The notes beneath the pieces are model-generated. The model was not told where the DNA came from. It did not search any database and saw nothing but the letters and a program-made list of their open reading frames with translations. From assembly GCA_050015935.1 (NCBI GenBank), contig JBEKAL010000111.1, positions 1-11,735 on the forward strand: DNA of 11,735 nt, read 5' to 3'. Within the stretch, counting starts at the first letter, position 1. Every line of letters starts with the position of its first letter. The position numbers were made by a program, and so were the translations under genes. Shown piece by piece: positions 1 to 6,477 of this stretch. The stretch comes from Roseiarcus sp050015935 (lineage in GTDB: Bacteria > Pseudomonadota > Alphaproteobacteria > Rhizobiales > Beijerinckiaceae).

Positions 1-391
1 AGCCGAAGTCCCATACGATAACGGCGTCACGCTCGGGTTCAGGGTCACTCGCGCCTTCGAGTGGAGCATGGCCTTCTTCAACCCCGCATGGAAGCTAACT
101 CCGGGAGCCTCCTACTCGCTCATCTTCACCTTCGACTACGCGCCTCCCGATACGGCGACCGCGATCGCGTTCGTCGTCGCCGGGGTCCGGGTCCCGTTGG
201 CTCCCGACGTGGCCTTGTTCAAGAGATTCATGGGTGGCGAAAGACTCAATGTCGCGGCGGCCTCAGAGAACTTCGGCTTCAATCTCACCGACACGTCCAA
301 GCTGCTGCCCGATCTCTTGAGTTGCGTCGAATCTTACTCCGGCGCCGCTCCTTCGAACTCAAATCCGTTCGCTCCGTCTCGCGGTCGCTGA
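1..391 (+). CDS. Hypothetical protein, C-terminal part (start lies left of the window)
   Basis: An open frame runs from the left edge (first full codon at base 2) to TGA at 389-391, giving about 129 residues of a longer protein. A methionine at 68 is internal to the frame; the residues before it (PYDNGVTLGFRVTRAFEWSM) look like continuous protein, so the real start is probably outside. The fragment is rich in aromatic residues with beta-strand-like alternation and contains a LSCV motif near its end, followed by a low-complexity SNSNPFAPSRGR tail. It resembles the C-terminal domain of exported proteins of unknown function that I know from rhizobia, with lines such as VPLAP.VALF and NLT.TS.LLP.L..CV; this is memory of a family pattern, not a search. 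No catalytic motif is visible. The reading frame is solid, the function unknown. Confidence 0.7.
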   Translation, partial: AEVPYDNGVTLGFRVTRAFEWSMAFFNPAWKLTPGASYSLIFTFDYAPPDTATAIAFVVAGVRVPLAPDVALFKRFMGGERLNVAAASENFGFNLTDTSKLLPDLLSCVESYSGAAPSNSNPFAPSRGR

Positions 392-730
392 CGCCAAGTC
401 GCTCGAGCTCCCGGCCGACGATCGGACAAGTGCGTTCGCCTCCGAGCGGCGAAACGGCGCGTCGCTCGGGCGCCTGACCCGCCGAGAGCCGCTCATGCCG
501 CTCTCGATCGCATGGCTCCGACCCGTCAAACCGCCCGCCCTCGCACGCGCCGGTCGAGACGCGCGCGATCGGCTGGCTTCCGATCGCTCAAAGCGGGCCA
601 AAATTCCGCGAAGGATTTGATTGACCCGCCATACGCTCGAGTTTTCGCGCGGTCAGCTTGATTTCCGCTGCAGCGCGAACTTCCGCTTCGGGATGAACGC
701 GAAACAATCAAACGGACCCACAACCCTTTC
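392..730. other. Gene-free stretch, nothing recognised
   Basis: No open frame here has a plausible ribosome binding site or protein-like composition; the possible frames give arginine/serine-rich products typical of antisense or random GC-rich DNA. I see no tRNA, clear terminator or repeat. The promoter region of the binding-protein gene follows at about 731-790. Confidence 0.5.
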
Positions 731-769
731 GCCGCCGCTTGACGCCGCGGCGGCACCGGATGGTATTGT
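731..769 (+). promoter_or_regulatory. Possible promoter and hairpin before the binding-protein gene
   Basis: TTGACG (739-744) could be a -35 element. TATTGT (764-769) is the best -10 candidate, but the 19-base spacer is long. The -35 sits in the 8-base loop of a hairpin whose arms are GCCGCCGC (731-738) and GCGGCGGC (747-754). Start of transcription would fall near 776, leaving a leader of about 25 bases. The hairpin lacks a T run, so it is not a standard terminator. Weak evidence. Confidence 0.28.
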
Positions 770-802
770 CCGGCGCCCTCGCGTCCGACCATGGAGCGTC
801 GC

Positions 803-2302
803 ATGCTTATCCCCTCCCGCCTCGTTCTCGCGCTCGGCGTCGCCTTCGCGGCTGCGGGCGCGCTCGCCGTTCCCGCGCCCGCCGCGGCGGCGAAGGACAG
901 CGTGACGATCGGGATGACGCTCGAGCCGCCGGGGCTCGATCCGACCACCGGCGCAGCGACCGCGATCGGCGAAATCACGCACTACAACATCTTCGAGGGG
1001 CTGACGAAGATCAACGAGGACTTCTCCGTCACGCCGCTGCTGGCGGAAAAATGGAGTTTTTCGCCGGACCTCGAGACGCTGACCTTCGCCTTGCGCAAAG
1101 GCGTCAAGTTCCAGGACGGCGAGACCTTTTCCTCGAAAGACGTGAAATTCTCCTTCGAGCGCGCCGCGGCCAAGGATTCGACCAACAAGGAAAAGGCCTT
1201 CTTCGCCTCGATCGAATCGATCGACGCCAGCGATCCCGACGTCGTCACGCTGAAGTTCAAGGCGCCGAGCTTCCAGGCTCTGTTTCACCTCGGCCTGAAC
1301 ACGGCGGTCGTCATCGACGAAAAGAGCGCGGCGAGCGAGGCGACCAACCCGGTCGGCACCGGCCCTTACAAGCTCGCCGCCTGGAACAAGGGCGTCTCCG
1401 TCACGCTCGACAAATGGGACGGTTTTCGCGACGCGGGCAGAATCGCGATCGCGCATGCGACGTTCCGCTTCATCAGCGACCCCTCGGCGGAGGTCGCGGC
1501 GTTGCTCGCCGGCGACGTCGACGAATTCCCGCGCTTCGCCGGCGTGCACGGTCTCGCGCAATTCCAGAGCGATCCGCGCTTCCAGGCGCTGATCGGCGGC
1601 ACCGAGGGCAAGACGATCCTCGCGATCAACAACAAGCGCAAGCCGCTCGACGATCTCAGCGTCCGCCAGGCGATCGCCTACGCGATCGACCGCAAGGCGA
1701 TCATCGACGGCGCGATGAACGGCCTCGGCGCGCCGATCGGCAGCCACCTCACGCCCAACGATCCCGGCTATGTCGATCTGACCGGGCAATATCCGCACGA
1801 CCCGGCCAAGGCGAAGGCCTTGCTCAAGGCGGCCGGCGTGGAGACGCCGCTCAAGCTGACGCTGACCCTGCCGCCGCCCGATTACGCGCGCAAGAGCGGC
1901 GAAGTCATCGCCGCCGAACTCGCCGAGGTCGGCATCGAAGCGAAAATCGAAAACGTCGAATGGGCGCAATGGCTGTCGGGCGTCTACAAGGCCCATAACT
2001 TCGACCTGACGATCATCAGCCACGTCGAGCCGCTCGACATCGGCGTCTACGCCAAGCCCGACTACTATTTCCAATACGACAGCCCAGCCTTCCGCGACAT
2101 CTTCGCGCGGCTCGAGGCGGCGCCCGACATCGACGCCTTCAAGAAGGCGATCGGCGAGGCGCAGCGCAAGATCGCCGACGACTGCGTCAACGCGTTTCTG
2201 TTCCAGTTGCCGAACATCGTCGTCGCCGACGCCAAGCTGAAGGGCCTATGGAAGAACGCGCCGATCTTCGTCAACGACCTCTCGGCGATGTCGTGGAAAT
2301 AG
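803..2302 (+). CDS. ABC transporter substrate-binding protein, family 5 (peptide/opine/nickel type)
   Basis: A periplasmic solute receptor of the SBP_bac_5 (DppA/OppA) family, 499 residues, normal full length. A Sec signal peptide is visible: Arg6, a hydrophobic core LVLALGVAFAAAGALA, and an Ala-rich cleavage region ending near Ala30, before KDSVTIGM. The family signature lies around mature residues 75-120: LAEKWSFSPD, then LRKGVKFQDGETFSSKDVKF. Later hallmarks are NPVGTGPYKL and SVRQAIAYAIDR. There is no lipobox Cys. Two starts are possible: ATG 791 (503 aa, no Shine-Dalgarno) and ATG 803, preceded by GGAG at 793-796 with a 6-base gap; I chose 803. No permease or ATPase gene is adjacent, so it must share a transporter encoded elsewhere or be a remnant of a larger operon. 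The ligand cannot be read from sequence; the following amidase suggests an amide or peptide-like compound (inference). Confidence 0.9.
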   Translation: MLIPSRLVLALGVAFAAAGALAVPAPAAAAKDSVTIGMTLEPPGLDPTTGAATAIGEITHYNIFEGLTKINEDFSVTPLLAEKWSFSPDLETLTFALRKGVKFQDGETFSSKDVKFSFERAAAKDSTNKEKAFFASIESIDASDPDVVTLKFKAPSFQALFHLGLNTAVVIDEKSAASEATNPVGTGPYKLAAWNKGVSVTLDKWDGFRDAGRIAIAHATFRFISDPSAEVAALLAGDVDEFPRFAGVHGLAQFQSDPRFQALIGGTEGKTILAINNKRKPLDDLSVRQAIAYAIDRKAIIDGAMNGLGAPIGSHLTPNDPGYVDLTGQYPHDPAKAKALLKAAGVETPLKLTLTLPPPDYARKSGEVIAAELAEVGIEAKIENVEWAQWLSGVYKAHNFDLTIISHVEPLDIGVYAKPDYYFQYDSPAFRDIFARLEAAPDIDAFKKAIGEAQRKIADDCVNAFLFQLPNIVVADAKLKGLWKNAPIFVNDLSAMSWK

Positions 2303-2339
2303 GAGCGCGCCTGCGGCCAATCACCCCGCCCCTTCCCTG

Positions 2340-2407
2340 CCTCTCCCCGCAAGCGGGGAGAGGAGCGCGCGGCGCCGATCTTCTCCTCTCCCCGCTTGCG
2401 GAGAGAG
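2340..2407. repeat. Double hairpin intergenic repeat (REP/RIME-like)
   Basis: Two related palindromes sit head to tail between the binding-protein and amidase genes. The first has arms CTCTCCCCGC (2341-2350) and GCGGGGAGAG (2353-2362) around AA, a perfect 10-base stem. The second has arms CTCTCCCCGC (2386-2395) and GCGGAGAGAG (2398-2407) around TT, with one mismatch. The arms of one can also pair with the other, so a single large structure is possible. Repeats of the CCTCTCCCCGC...GCGGGGAGAGG kind, often followed by GGTTGGGTG as here (2407-2415), are common between genes in Hyphomicrobiales. In RNA it could slow transcription or protect the upstream message. Confidence 0.75.
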
Positions 2408-2464
2408 GTTGGGTGAAAGCGTGGGTGATTTGCCGCTCCGATCAAGGCAACATGCGAACCTCTG

Positions 2465-3901
2465 ATGCGCCCCTTTGAACTAACCGCCGTCGCGCTGCTC
2501 GACGGCTATCGCAGCGGCGCGCTGTCGCCGGTCGAGGCGTTGCGCGACGTGTTGCAGCGCGTCGCGCGCTTCGAGCCGCATATTCACGCGACCTATCTCC
2601 TGGCGCCGGAGCGCGCGCTGACGGAAGCGCGCGCGTCCGAGGAGCGCTGGCGGCGCGGCGCGCCGATCGGGCCGCTCGACGGCGTGCCGGCGACCGTCAA
2701 GGACAACATCGCCACCAAGGGCGAGCCGATCCCGCTGGGCACGGCGGCGAGCGAACTCGCGCCGGCCGCCGCCGACGCGCCGCCCGCGGCGCGATTGCGC
2801 GAAGCCGGCGCCATTCTGTTCGCCAAGACGACGATGCCGGACTACGGCATGTTGTCGTCGGGCCTTTCGAGCTTTCATGCGCTGGCGCGCAATCCCTGGG
2901 ACCTCCGCTGCAATCCCGGCGGCTCGTCGGCCGGGGCGGCGGCGGCGGCGGCGGCCGGCTACGGCCCGCTGCATCTGGGCACCGACATCGGCGGCTCGGT
3001 GCGCCTGCCGGCGGGTTGGTGCGGAATCTTCGCGCTCAAGCCGAGCGCCGGGCGGGCGCCGATCGATCCGCCCTATATCGGGCGCGTCGCCGGGCCGCTG
3101 ACGCGCAGCGTCGCCGACGCGGCGCTGACGATGGCGAGCCTCGCCCAGCCCGACGCGCGCGACTATACGAGCCTGCCGCCGCAGAACCTCGATTGGCGCA
3201 TCAAGCCGGCGCAACTGCGCGGCCTGCGCGTCGGCCTTCTCATCGACGCCGGCTGCGGCGACGCCGCGACGGCGCCGGTGCGCGCGGCGGTCGAGCGCGC
3301 GGCGCGCGTCTTCGCGGCCGCCGGCGCGATCGTCGAGCCGCTCAAGCCGTTTCTGACCCAGGAGATGCTCGACGGGCTCGACCGCTTCTGGCGCATGCGC
3401 GCGCTGATCGACATCCGCGCGACGCCGCCCGAACCGCGCGAAAGAATCCTGCCGTTCATCCGCGCCTGGGCGGAATCGGCGACAGGCCTCAGCGGCGAAG
3501 CGGTGTTCCACGGCTTCAGCCAGATCATGGCGATGCGCAAGGCGGCGATCCAGGCGACGCTGCCCTACGATTTCGTGCTGTCGCCCACCGCGCCGATCAC
3601 GGCCTACCCCGCCGAATCGGCCTCGCCGAGCGACGATCCGCTCAATCCTTTTCCGCACATCGGCTTCACCGTCGCCTTCAACATGTCGGAGCAGCCGGCG
3701 GCGACGATCAATTGCGGCTACGGCGACGAAGGCCTGCCCATCGGCCTGCAAATCGTCGGCCGTCGCTTCGACGATGTCGGCGTGCTCGGCGTCGCCATGG
3801 CGTTCGAGGCGATGCGCGCCCCCGAGGCGCGCGCCTGGCCCGAACCGCCGCCGAGCTCGCGCGCGACCGTAACGAGATTGGCGCAGGAGGAACCTTCATG
3901 A
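2465..3901 (+). CDS. Amidase (amidase signature family)
   Basis: A hydrolase of the amidase signature family, 478 residues, cutting C-N amide bonds with a Ser-cisSer-Lys triad. The triad is readable: Lys79 in PATVKDN, the cis-Ser in NPGGSSAG (Ser154 by spacing to FAAH Ser217), and nucleophile Ser178 in GTDIGGSVRLPA, exactly 24 residues after Ser154. LKPS follows, as usual. The C-terminal half has MSEQPAATINCG and GLPIGLQIVGR, typical of the family. No signal peptide, so cytoplasmic. The ATG at 2465 lacks a good Shine-Dalgarno (only AAGG, 17 bases upstream), but no better in-frame start is visible. The stop overlaps the next start (ATGA, 3898-3901), so translation of the dehydrogenase is probably coupled. 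The substrate is not determinable. The family also contains GatA, but this protein has no GatB/GatC partner here and looks like a catabolic amidase. Confidence 0.92.
   Translation: MRPFELTAVALLDGYRSGALSPVEALRDVLQRVARFEPHIHATYLLAPERALTEARASEERWRRGAPIGPLDGVPATVKDNIATKGEPIPLGTAASELAPAAADAPPAARLREAGAILFAKTTMPDYGMLSSGLSSFHALARNPWDLRCNPGGSSAGAAAAAAAGYGPLHLGTDIGGSVRLPAGWCGIFALKPSAGRAPIDPPYIGRVAGPLTRSVADAALTMASLAQPDARDYTSLPPQNLDWRIKPAQLRGLRVGLLIDAGCGDAATAPVRAAVERAARVFAAAGAIVEPLKPFLTQEMLDGLDRFWRMRALIDIRATPPEPRERILPFIRAWAESATGLSGEAVFHGFSQIMAMRKAAIQATLPYDFVLSPTAPITAYPAESASPSDDPLNPFPHIGFTVAFNMSEQPAATINCGYGDEGLPIGLQIVGRRFDDVGVLGVAMAFEAMRAPEARAWPEPPPSSRATVTRLAQEEPS
3885..3890 (+). promoter_or_regulatory. 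Strong ribosome binding site for the dehydrogenase
   Basis: AGGAGG lies inside the last codons of the amidase gene, 7 bases before the ATG at 3898. It fixes the dehydrogenase start within a much longer open frame that begins upstream in the amidase, and it supports translation overlapping the amidase stop codon. Confidence 0.85.
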
Positions 3902-4707
3902 ACGACTATTCCAGGATGTTCGATCTAAGCGGCCGGCGCGCCCTGGTGATCGGCGGCGCGAGCGGCATCGGCCGCGCGAGTTGTTTCGCTCTGGCGAGCT
4001 TCGGCGCACACGTGATCTGCGGCGACATCGACCTCGCCAAGGCGAAAGACGCGGCTCAGGCGATCAAGGCCGAAGGCCGAGCGGCCGAAGCGCTGCAAAT
4101 CGACCTTTGCGATTCCGCCAGCGTCGCCGAGGCCGCCAAGACCGTCGGCGCCCCCGACGTGCTCGTCATCACGCCCTCGATCAACGTGCGCAAGCCGCTC
4201 GTCGACGTCACCGACGAAGAATTCGATCGCGTGATCGGCCTGAACCTGAAGGGCGTCTTCCGCGCGCTGCGCGCCTTCGCGCCGGGCATGGCGGAGCGCG
4301 GAAAGGGCAGCATCATCGCCTTCTCCAGCGTGCGCGCGCAAGTCGTCGAGCCGGGGCAAGGCGTCTACGCCGCCACCAAGGCCGGCACGCTGCAGATGGT
4401 CCGGGCGCTCGCCGCCGAACTCGGCGAATCCGGCGTCCGCGCCAACGTCATCGCTCCTGGCGTCGTCGAAACGCCGCTCTCCCAACAGATCAAGCAGAAC
4501 GAAGCGTGGTATCGCGCTTACGCCGAGAAATCGATGCTGGGGCGATGGGCGAATCCTTCCGAACTGGCAGGCGCGGTGGTGTTCCTCGCCTCCGACGCCA
4601 GTTCCTACGTCACGGGGTCGCATCTGCTGGTCGACGCAGGCTGGACCGCCGCCGACGGCCGCTTCAAGCCGCCGCTTCCCAAGAGCGGGGCGGCCAAACC
4701 TGCATAG
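3898..4707 (+). CDS. Short-chain dehydrogenase/reductase (SDR) family oxidoreductase
   Basis: A classical-length SDR, 269 residues, an NAD(P)-dependent oxidoreductase. The dinucleotide fold is at the N-terminus: GGASGIG (19-25) and acidic Asp43 after beta-2, which favours NAD(H) over NADPH. Catalytic residues are Asn116 (in GLNLKG), Ser144 (in FSSVRA), Tyr157 and Lys161 (YAATK), with the usual 13-residue Ser-Tyr gap. PG at 187-188 and the C-terminal YVTGSHLLVDAGW are family hallmarks. The odd point is the structural motif normally reading NNAG, which is VITPSIN here (Thr92-Pro93-Ser94). The start is fixed by AGGAGG and the ATGA overlap with the amidase. With the amidase and binding protein it probably belongs to one catabolic route, oxidising or reducing a hydroxy/keto group of the imported compound or of the amidase product (inference). 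Confidence 0.92.
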   Translation: MNDYSRMFDLSGRRALVIGGASGIGRASCFALASFGAHVICGDIDLAKAKDAAQAIKAEGRAAEALQIDLCDSASVAEAAKTVGAPDVLVITPSINVRKPLVDVTDEEFDRVIGLNLKGVFRALRAFAPGMAERGKGSIIAFSSVRAQVVEPGQGVYAATKAGTLQMVRALAAELGESGVRANVIAPGVVETPLSQQIKQNEAWYRAYAEKSMLGRWANPSELAGAVVFLASDASSYVTGSHLLVDAGWTAADGRFKPPLPKSGAAKPA

Positions 4708-4734
4708 CGGCGATTCGATTCGACCTGGCAAAGC

Positions 4735-4902
4735 CCGCTACGGCGCGAAGCCGCCGTCGTCGACAACGGCGCCCGCGCCGATCAGCGCGTCGTCGCCGGC
4801 GCGCTCAGGACGATCGCGGCCCAAGCGCGCGCCGCGGCTTTGCGCGGGCCGCCGATCATCATCGCGGGCGCGGTCGAAGCGCTGCGCGACAAGCTGAACT
4901 GG
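4735..4902 (+). pseudogene. C-terminal scrap of uroporphyrinogen-III C-methyltransferase (SUMT)
   Basis: Frame 1 between the dehydrogenase stop and the ArsR gene translates to protein with the look of the last 55 residues of SUMT (CobA/CysG-C/SirA type), which makes precorrin-2 for siroheme or cobalamin. Visible pieces are AAVVDNGARADQRVVAG (about 4750-4800), then IAAQARAAALRGPPIIIAG and VEALRDKLNW (to 4902). In intact enzymes, about 270 residues long, this segment is the conserved end: AVVENGTR.DQRVV.GTL, then GPA.I.VGEVV.LRD.L.W. Everything before it is missing, and there is no start codon or ribosome binding site. It lies in the same frame as the dehydrogenase, only a few codons after its TAG, and stops about 17 bases before the end of the convergent ArsR gene. 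I read it as the remnant left by a deletion that fused the dehydrogenase operon to this locus. Confidence 0.68.
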
Positions 4903-4918
4903 CGCGCGGCGGACGACG

Positions 4919-5272
4919 TCAGACGCCGGACGCGTCGACCCCGCAGCTGTCGCCTTCCGGCGCGCAGTACAGACCATAGAGCGTATTCAGGATCGCCGCG
5001 ACTTCGCGTCCGGATAGCCGGTAATAGATGGTCTGCGCCGAACGACGGACCTGCACGAGTTTCATCCGACGCAGAACGGCCAGATGTTGCGACAGCGCGG
5101 ACTGGCTCAGCCCGATGATCCGTTGAAGGTCGCCCACGGACCTTTCGCCGTGAACGAGATTGCACAACACGAGCAAGCGCCACTTGCTCCCCATCGACCG
5201 CAGCATCGCCGCCGCCCGATCGGCGTGGAGTTCGAGTCCGTTCGTTTCAATCTCGGGCCGCACGAGCGTCAA
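4919..5272 (-). CDS. ArsR/SmtB-family repressor with SqrR/BigR-type cysteine pair
   Basis: A winged-helix DNA-binding regulator of 117-124 residues. The recognition helix region reads GLSQSALSQHLAVLRRMKLV and the wing is RRSAQTIYYRLSG, both standard for ArsR proteins. It lacks the metal-binding ELCVC motif of ArsR itself. It has a Cys in LVLCNL and another in YGLYCAP exactly 66 residues apart, the spacing of Cys41/Cys107 in SqrR and Cys42/Cys108 in BigR, which sense persulfides by forming a tetrasulfide. A third Cys (GDSCGV) lies near the C-terminus. Start choice is uncertain: TTG 5272 has GGAG 8 bases upstream and overlaps the stop of a 35-codon leader frame; TTG 5293 and GTG 5263 are alternatives. 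Neighbouring rhodanese, DUF302 and DUF2892 genes fit a role as sulfide/persulfide-responsive repressor (inference). Confidence 0.88.
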   Translation of the reverse strand: MTLVRPEIETNGLELHADRAAAMLRSMGSKWRLLVLCNLVHGERSVGDLQRIIGLSQSALSQHLAVLRRMKLVQVRRSAQTIYYRLSGREVAAILNTLYGLYCAPEGDSCGVDASGV

Positions 5273-5376
5273 CGCGCCAACTCCGCCGAGCAATCCGCCG
5301 CCATCGCGGCGTCGGCGCGATCGCCGCTTCGGCGCCGCCTATCTTGGGGCGAGACGCGATCGCGCGCCACAGGCAT
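5269..5376 (-). CDS. Possible 35-residue leader peptide coupled to the ArsR gene
   Basis: An ATG at 5376 with GGAG 5 bases upstream opens a frame of 35 codons (MPVARDRVSP at the N-terminus) that ends at TGA 5271-5269. This overlaps the best-supported ArsR start (TTG 5272) as TTGA. The product is arginine-rich and resembles no protein I know. The Shine-Dalgarno sequence and the 4-base overlap are the only evidence that it is translated, as an upstream frame feeding ribosomes to the weak TTG start. It could equally be chance. Confidence 0.25.
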   Translation of the reverse strand: MPVARDRVSPQDRRRRSGDRADAAMAADCSAELAR

Positions 5377-5522
5377 GGCCTCTCCGATCAACATGACAAG
5401 TCTAGGCGGAACGCCCGGAAGGAGCAATAATCTCACGGGATCGAACGAAGACCCGACACTTTCGCGCTTGTGCATATCGGGGCAGGAACCGCGCCGACGC
5501 GACACCGAACGGCCTCGCCCGG

Positions 5523-5909
5523 CTAAACGGCTCGCAGGACGCGCCCGAGCTTTTCCGCGACCTCATGGGCGATCTCCGCAAGGGCCGGATTGCCAACCCG
5601 CTCCATCGCCGCCCGCGGGTCGATCGCCGCGACCTCCACCTTCCCCGCATGGTCCTCCTGGATGATGACGTTGCAGGGAAGCATCACGCCGATCTTGTCT
5701 TCCGCTGTCAGCGCCTTGTGGGCAAGCGCCGGATTGCACGCGCCGAGGATGCGATATTTGCGAAAATCGACGCCCAGCTTCTGCTTCATCGTGGCGGCGA
5801 CGTCGATATCGGTCAGAACGCCGAAGCCCTCCTGTTTCAGCGCGTCGACGATCCTTGCGACAGCTTCGTCAAAGCCGGGTTCGACGACCCGCGCGAAATA
5901 GTAATTCAT
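5523..5909 (-). CDS. DUF302 domain protein
   Basis: A compact cytoplasmic protein of 128 residues that is DUF302 over almost its full length. Family marks in order: a first strand MNYYFARVV, helix DEAVARIVDALKQEGFGVL, then TDIDVAATMKQKLGVDF, YRILGACNPALAHKAL, GVMLPCNVIIQED and VEVAAIDP. The conserved Cys58 (GACNP) and Cys78 (LPCNV) are both present. GGAG lies 7 bases before the ATG. The biochemical role of DUF302 is not settled; the genes are often found with sulfur, heme-stress or metal-stress genes and with ArsR regulators. Here it lies 87 bases downstream of the DUF2892 gene on the same strand, so the two are probably co-transcribed from the AT-rich promoter near 6450-6477. Confidence 0.92.
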   Translation of the reverse strand: MNYYFARVVEPGFDEAVARIVDALKQEGFGVLTDIDVAATMKQKLGVDFRKYRILGACNPALAHKALTAEDKIGVMLPCNVIIQEDHAGKVEVAAIDPRAAMERVGNPALAEIAHEVAEKLGRVLRAV

Positions 5910-5996
5910 GGGAACGCTCCGCTTTCCTCGTCATGGCCGAAGGGCGACAAATCCGATCCGAGACTCGCACGGCGCTCAAGCGCGCCGGCGAAACCG

Positions 5997-6200
5997 TCAG
6001 AAAAACGCCTGGCCCGGCCTCGCCCCGAACCGCTTCAACAGCGTCGCGACAGGGCAGAAGCCGGTTATCGAAGCTTGGATCAGATTGAGCCCGACGAACG
6101 CCGTCAGCAGCAGCCAAAACGCGCTGCGCCATTCCGCCAGCGCCAGGCTGAACAGAATCACCGTTCCCGCGAACGCCATGACAGCCCGATCGATCGTCAT
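5997..6200 (-). CDS. DUF2892 (YgaP-like transmembrane domain) membrane protein
   Basis: A 67-residue inner-membrane protein matching the stand-alone DUF2892 domain, the membrane part found behind rhodanese in E. coli YgaP. Two hydrophobic helices are visible: AVMAFAGTVILFSLALA (about 6-22) and FWLLLTAFVGLNLIQASITG (about 28-47). The conserved GFCP motif follows, with Cys49, then a basic cytosolic tail LLKRFGARPG. GGGAG lies 7 bases before ATG 6200, which settles the start inside a longer open frame whose upstream part is the remnant of an ArsR gene. In YgaP the two helices help move thiocyanate or sulfur compounds after rhodanese transfer. A single-domain rhodanese gene about 1 kb away on the other strand makes the same pairing plausible here (inference). 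Confidence 0.9.
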   Translation of the reverse strand: MTIDRAVMAFAGTVILFSLALAEWRSAFWLLLTAFVGLNLIQASITGFCPVATLLKRFGARPGQAFF

Positions 6201-6249
6201 TTCTTTGCTCCCTTGTCCGCTCGTCGCTTCACGCCGCAATCGGGCGTGC

Positions 6250-6441
6250 AAAAAAAATCGTCGAGAAGGTCGCTCGGCTTCGCCACGCGATCGCGCCAGA
6301 CGCCGCGACAGCGCGGACTGACTCGATCCGATCGCGCCGCCGAGCGGCTCGCAGACGATCGCCCGCTGGCGCTTGTCGGCGGCCGTCTCGAGCAACGACT
6401 CCGCAGGCGTCCGCCTGCAATACAAGCGCTTCTAAATTCAT
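6250..6441 (-). pseudogene. Decayed second ArsR-family regulator
   Basis: Reading from ATG 6441 the peptide begins MNLEALVLQADAC, a typical ArsR N-terminus. It then loses frame near 6400. In the next frame the rest continues: SLLETAADKRQRAIVCEPL, then GSSQSALSRRLARSRGEA. This matches the ArsR pattern LLK.LA...R..ILC.L...GLSQSALSQHLA.LR.EG, but the stretch between the Cys and the recognition helix is about a dozen residues too short, and the wing is missing. An A8 run (6250-6257) lies near the 3' end. It shares 16 identical bases (6305-6320 and 5089-5104) with the intact ArsR gene over the SQSALS codons. The gene therefore carries at least one frameshift, an internal deletion and a lost C-terminus. 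It stands first in the DUF2892-DUF302 operon, directly behind the promoter, where an autoregulator would be expected. Confidence 0.68.
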
Positions 6442-6456
6442 GCTTGCTAAATTAGA
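6431..6456. promoter_or_regulatory. AT-rich inverted repeat, probable ArsR-family operator
   Basis: TCTAAATT (6431-6438) and AAATTAGA (6449-6456) form an inverted repeat with one mismatch around 10 bases, centred on the start codon of the decayed ArsR gene. It lies in a short AT-rich island in otherwise GC-rich DNA. AT-rich dyads carrying TTAG are what NolR/BigR-like ArsR regulators bind. The intact ArsR protein encoded nearby is the natural candidate to bind it (inference). Confidence 0.42.
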
Positions 6457-6477
6457 TTATTATCATATATATGTCAA
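6449..6477 (-). promoter_or_regulatory. Probable promoter of the ArsR'-DUF2892-DUF302 operon
   Basis: On the minus strand TTGACA (6477-6472) is a perfect -35 element. The -10 is ambiguous: TAATTT at 17 bases (6454-6449) or TCTAAT at 15 bases (6456-6451). Transcription would start close to the ATG at 6441, so the first message would be nearly leaderless. The overlap with the inverted repeat at 6431-6456 would allow simple repression. Confidence 0.5.

Noticed and set aside
653..2074. 473-codon minus-strand frame opposite the binding-protein gene
   Set aside because: Arg/Asp/Val-rich repetitive composition typical of the antisense of GC-rich coding DNA; the plus strand encodes a full, recognisable protein with a signal peptide.
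2480..3751. 423-codon minus-strand frame opposite the amidase gene
   Set aside because: Arginine-rich shadow frame without motifs; the plus strand has the complete amidase catalytic triad.
3016..3897. Upstream extension of the dehydrogenase frame inside the amidase gene
   Set aside because: The extension is low-complexity Arg/Ala sequence, and AGGAGG 7 bases before ATG 3898 marks the true start.
3981..4979. 332-codon plus-strand frame across the dehydrogenase and beyond
   Set aside because: Out of frame with the dehydrogenase and Arg-rich; an overlap shadow.
6250..6257. A8 run as a possible phase-variable tract
   Set aside because: It lies in the already broken end of the decayed ArsR gene, where slippage would not restore a product.
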